DNA of 6,831 nt from Candidatus Colimonas fimequi. Its GTDB lineage: Bacteria > Bacillota > Clostridia > Peptostreptococcales > Anaerovoracaceae. The position numbers and the translations under genes are program-made. Under the pieces are notes generated by a model. The model saw nothing but the letters and a program-made list of their open reading frames with translations. It was not told the DNA's origin and did no database searches. This document shows, one piece after another, positions 6,746-6,831 of the stretch (positions within the stretch are counted from its first letter, which is position 1; each line of letters starts with the position of its first letter). The DNA lies in NCBI GenBank assembly GCA_018065295.1, contig JAGHTQ010000145.1, positions 1-6,831 on the forward strand, read 5' to 3'.

Positions 6746-6831
6746 GTTGCAATTTTTTGCACGAAAAAAGACTCTGCCAATTGGCAGAGTCTTTTTTCGT
6801 GCAAAAAATTGCAACAAAAAACCCTGCGAAA
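6730..6831. repeat. Perfect 102-bp palindrome ending at the window edge
   Basis: The 51 bases at 6730-6780 are the exact reverse complement of the 51 bases at 6781-6831, with no mismatch and no spacer. The left arm begins inside the terminator of the upstream gene, and the right arm ends with a copy of its CCCTGCGAA half-stem. The palindrome could extend further, since the window stops at the point where the next base would test it. An assembly or sequencing fold-back at a contig end is the most likely explanation; a true inverted duplication or a hairpin end is possible. Confidence 0.95.
6764..6797. terminator. Bidirectional terminator hairpin at the palindrome centre
   Basis: AAAAAAGACTCTGCC (6764-6778) and GGCAGAGTCTTTTTT (6783-6797) form a 15-bp stem with an AATT loop. 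The A tract on one side and T tract on the other let it work on both strands. Because the loop is itself self-complementary, the whole hairpin is a perfect palindrome, the kind of sequence that can prompt fold-back in assembly. If real, it would be a second terminator for the zinc-ribbon gene or shared with a convergent gene to the right. Confidence 0.7.

Noticed and set aside
6730..6831. Insertion sequence terminal inverted repeats or a CRISPR repeat
   Set aside because: The arms are directly joined at the centre with no transposase gene, no spacers and no repeated unit array, and the composition is that of terminator hairpins.

Overview
The window looks like a chromosomal segment of an anaerobic, moderately AT-rich Firmicute, most likely of the class Clostridia. 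The evidence is a full-length single-chain pyruvate:ferredoxin oxidoreductase, Firmicute-type GGAGG and AAAGG ribosome binding sites, sigma-A style promoters (TTGACA/TATAAT) and T-tailed hairpin terminators. I cannot name a genus or species.

Layout, left to right. Positions 1-860 (minus strand) hold the first 286 codons of a metallo-beta-lactamase (MBL) fold hydrolase whose 3' end lies beyond the left edge. Positions 861-1098 are a gene-free gap with the MBL promoter and the terminator of the next gene. Positions 1099-4644 (minus) encode pyruvate:ferredoxin oxidoreductase, 1181 residues, with all cluster and cofactor motifs present. Positions 4645-4903 are a divergent promoter region with one well-formed promoter in each direction and several inverted repeats. 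Positions 4904-6696 (plus) encode a zinc-ribbon / single transmembrane helix / TPR-like repeat / C-terminal domain protein. Its reading frame is broken once near 5107-5150, so the first 72 codons are in a different frame from the rest. Positions 6697-6831 hold a strong terminator that runs into a perfect 102-bp palindrome ending exactly at the last base of the window.

The genes do not form an obvious pathway. Pyruvate:ferredoxin oxidoreductase is central fermentative metabolism and appears to be transcribed alone. The MBL hydrolase has its own promoter and an unknown substrate. The membrane repeat protein is divergent from the oxidoreductase and looks like an envelope or sensory protein of unknown function.

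I found no RNA gene, CRISPR array, insertion sequence or clear new defence or mobile system. The observations most worth checking are the terminal perfect palindrome (biological or an assembly fold-back), the single frameshift in the zinc-ribbon protein, and the inverted repeat sitting over the -35 box of its promoter.
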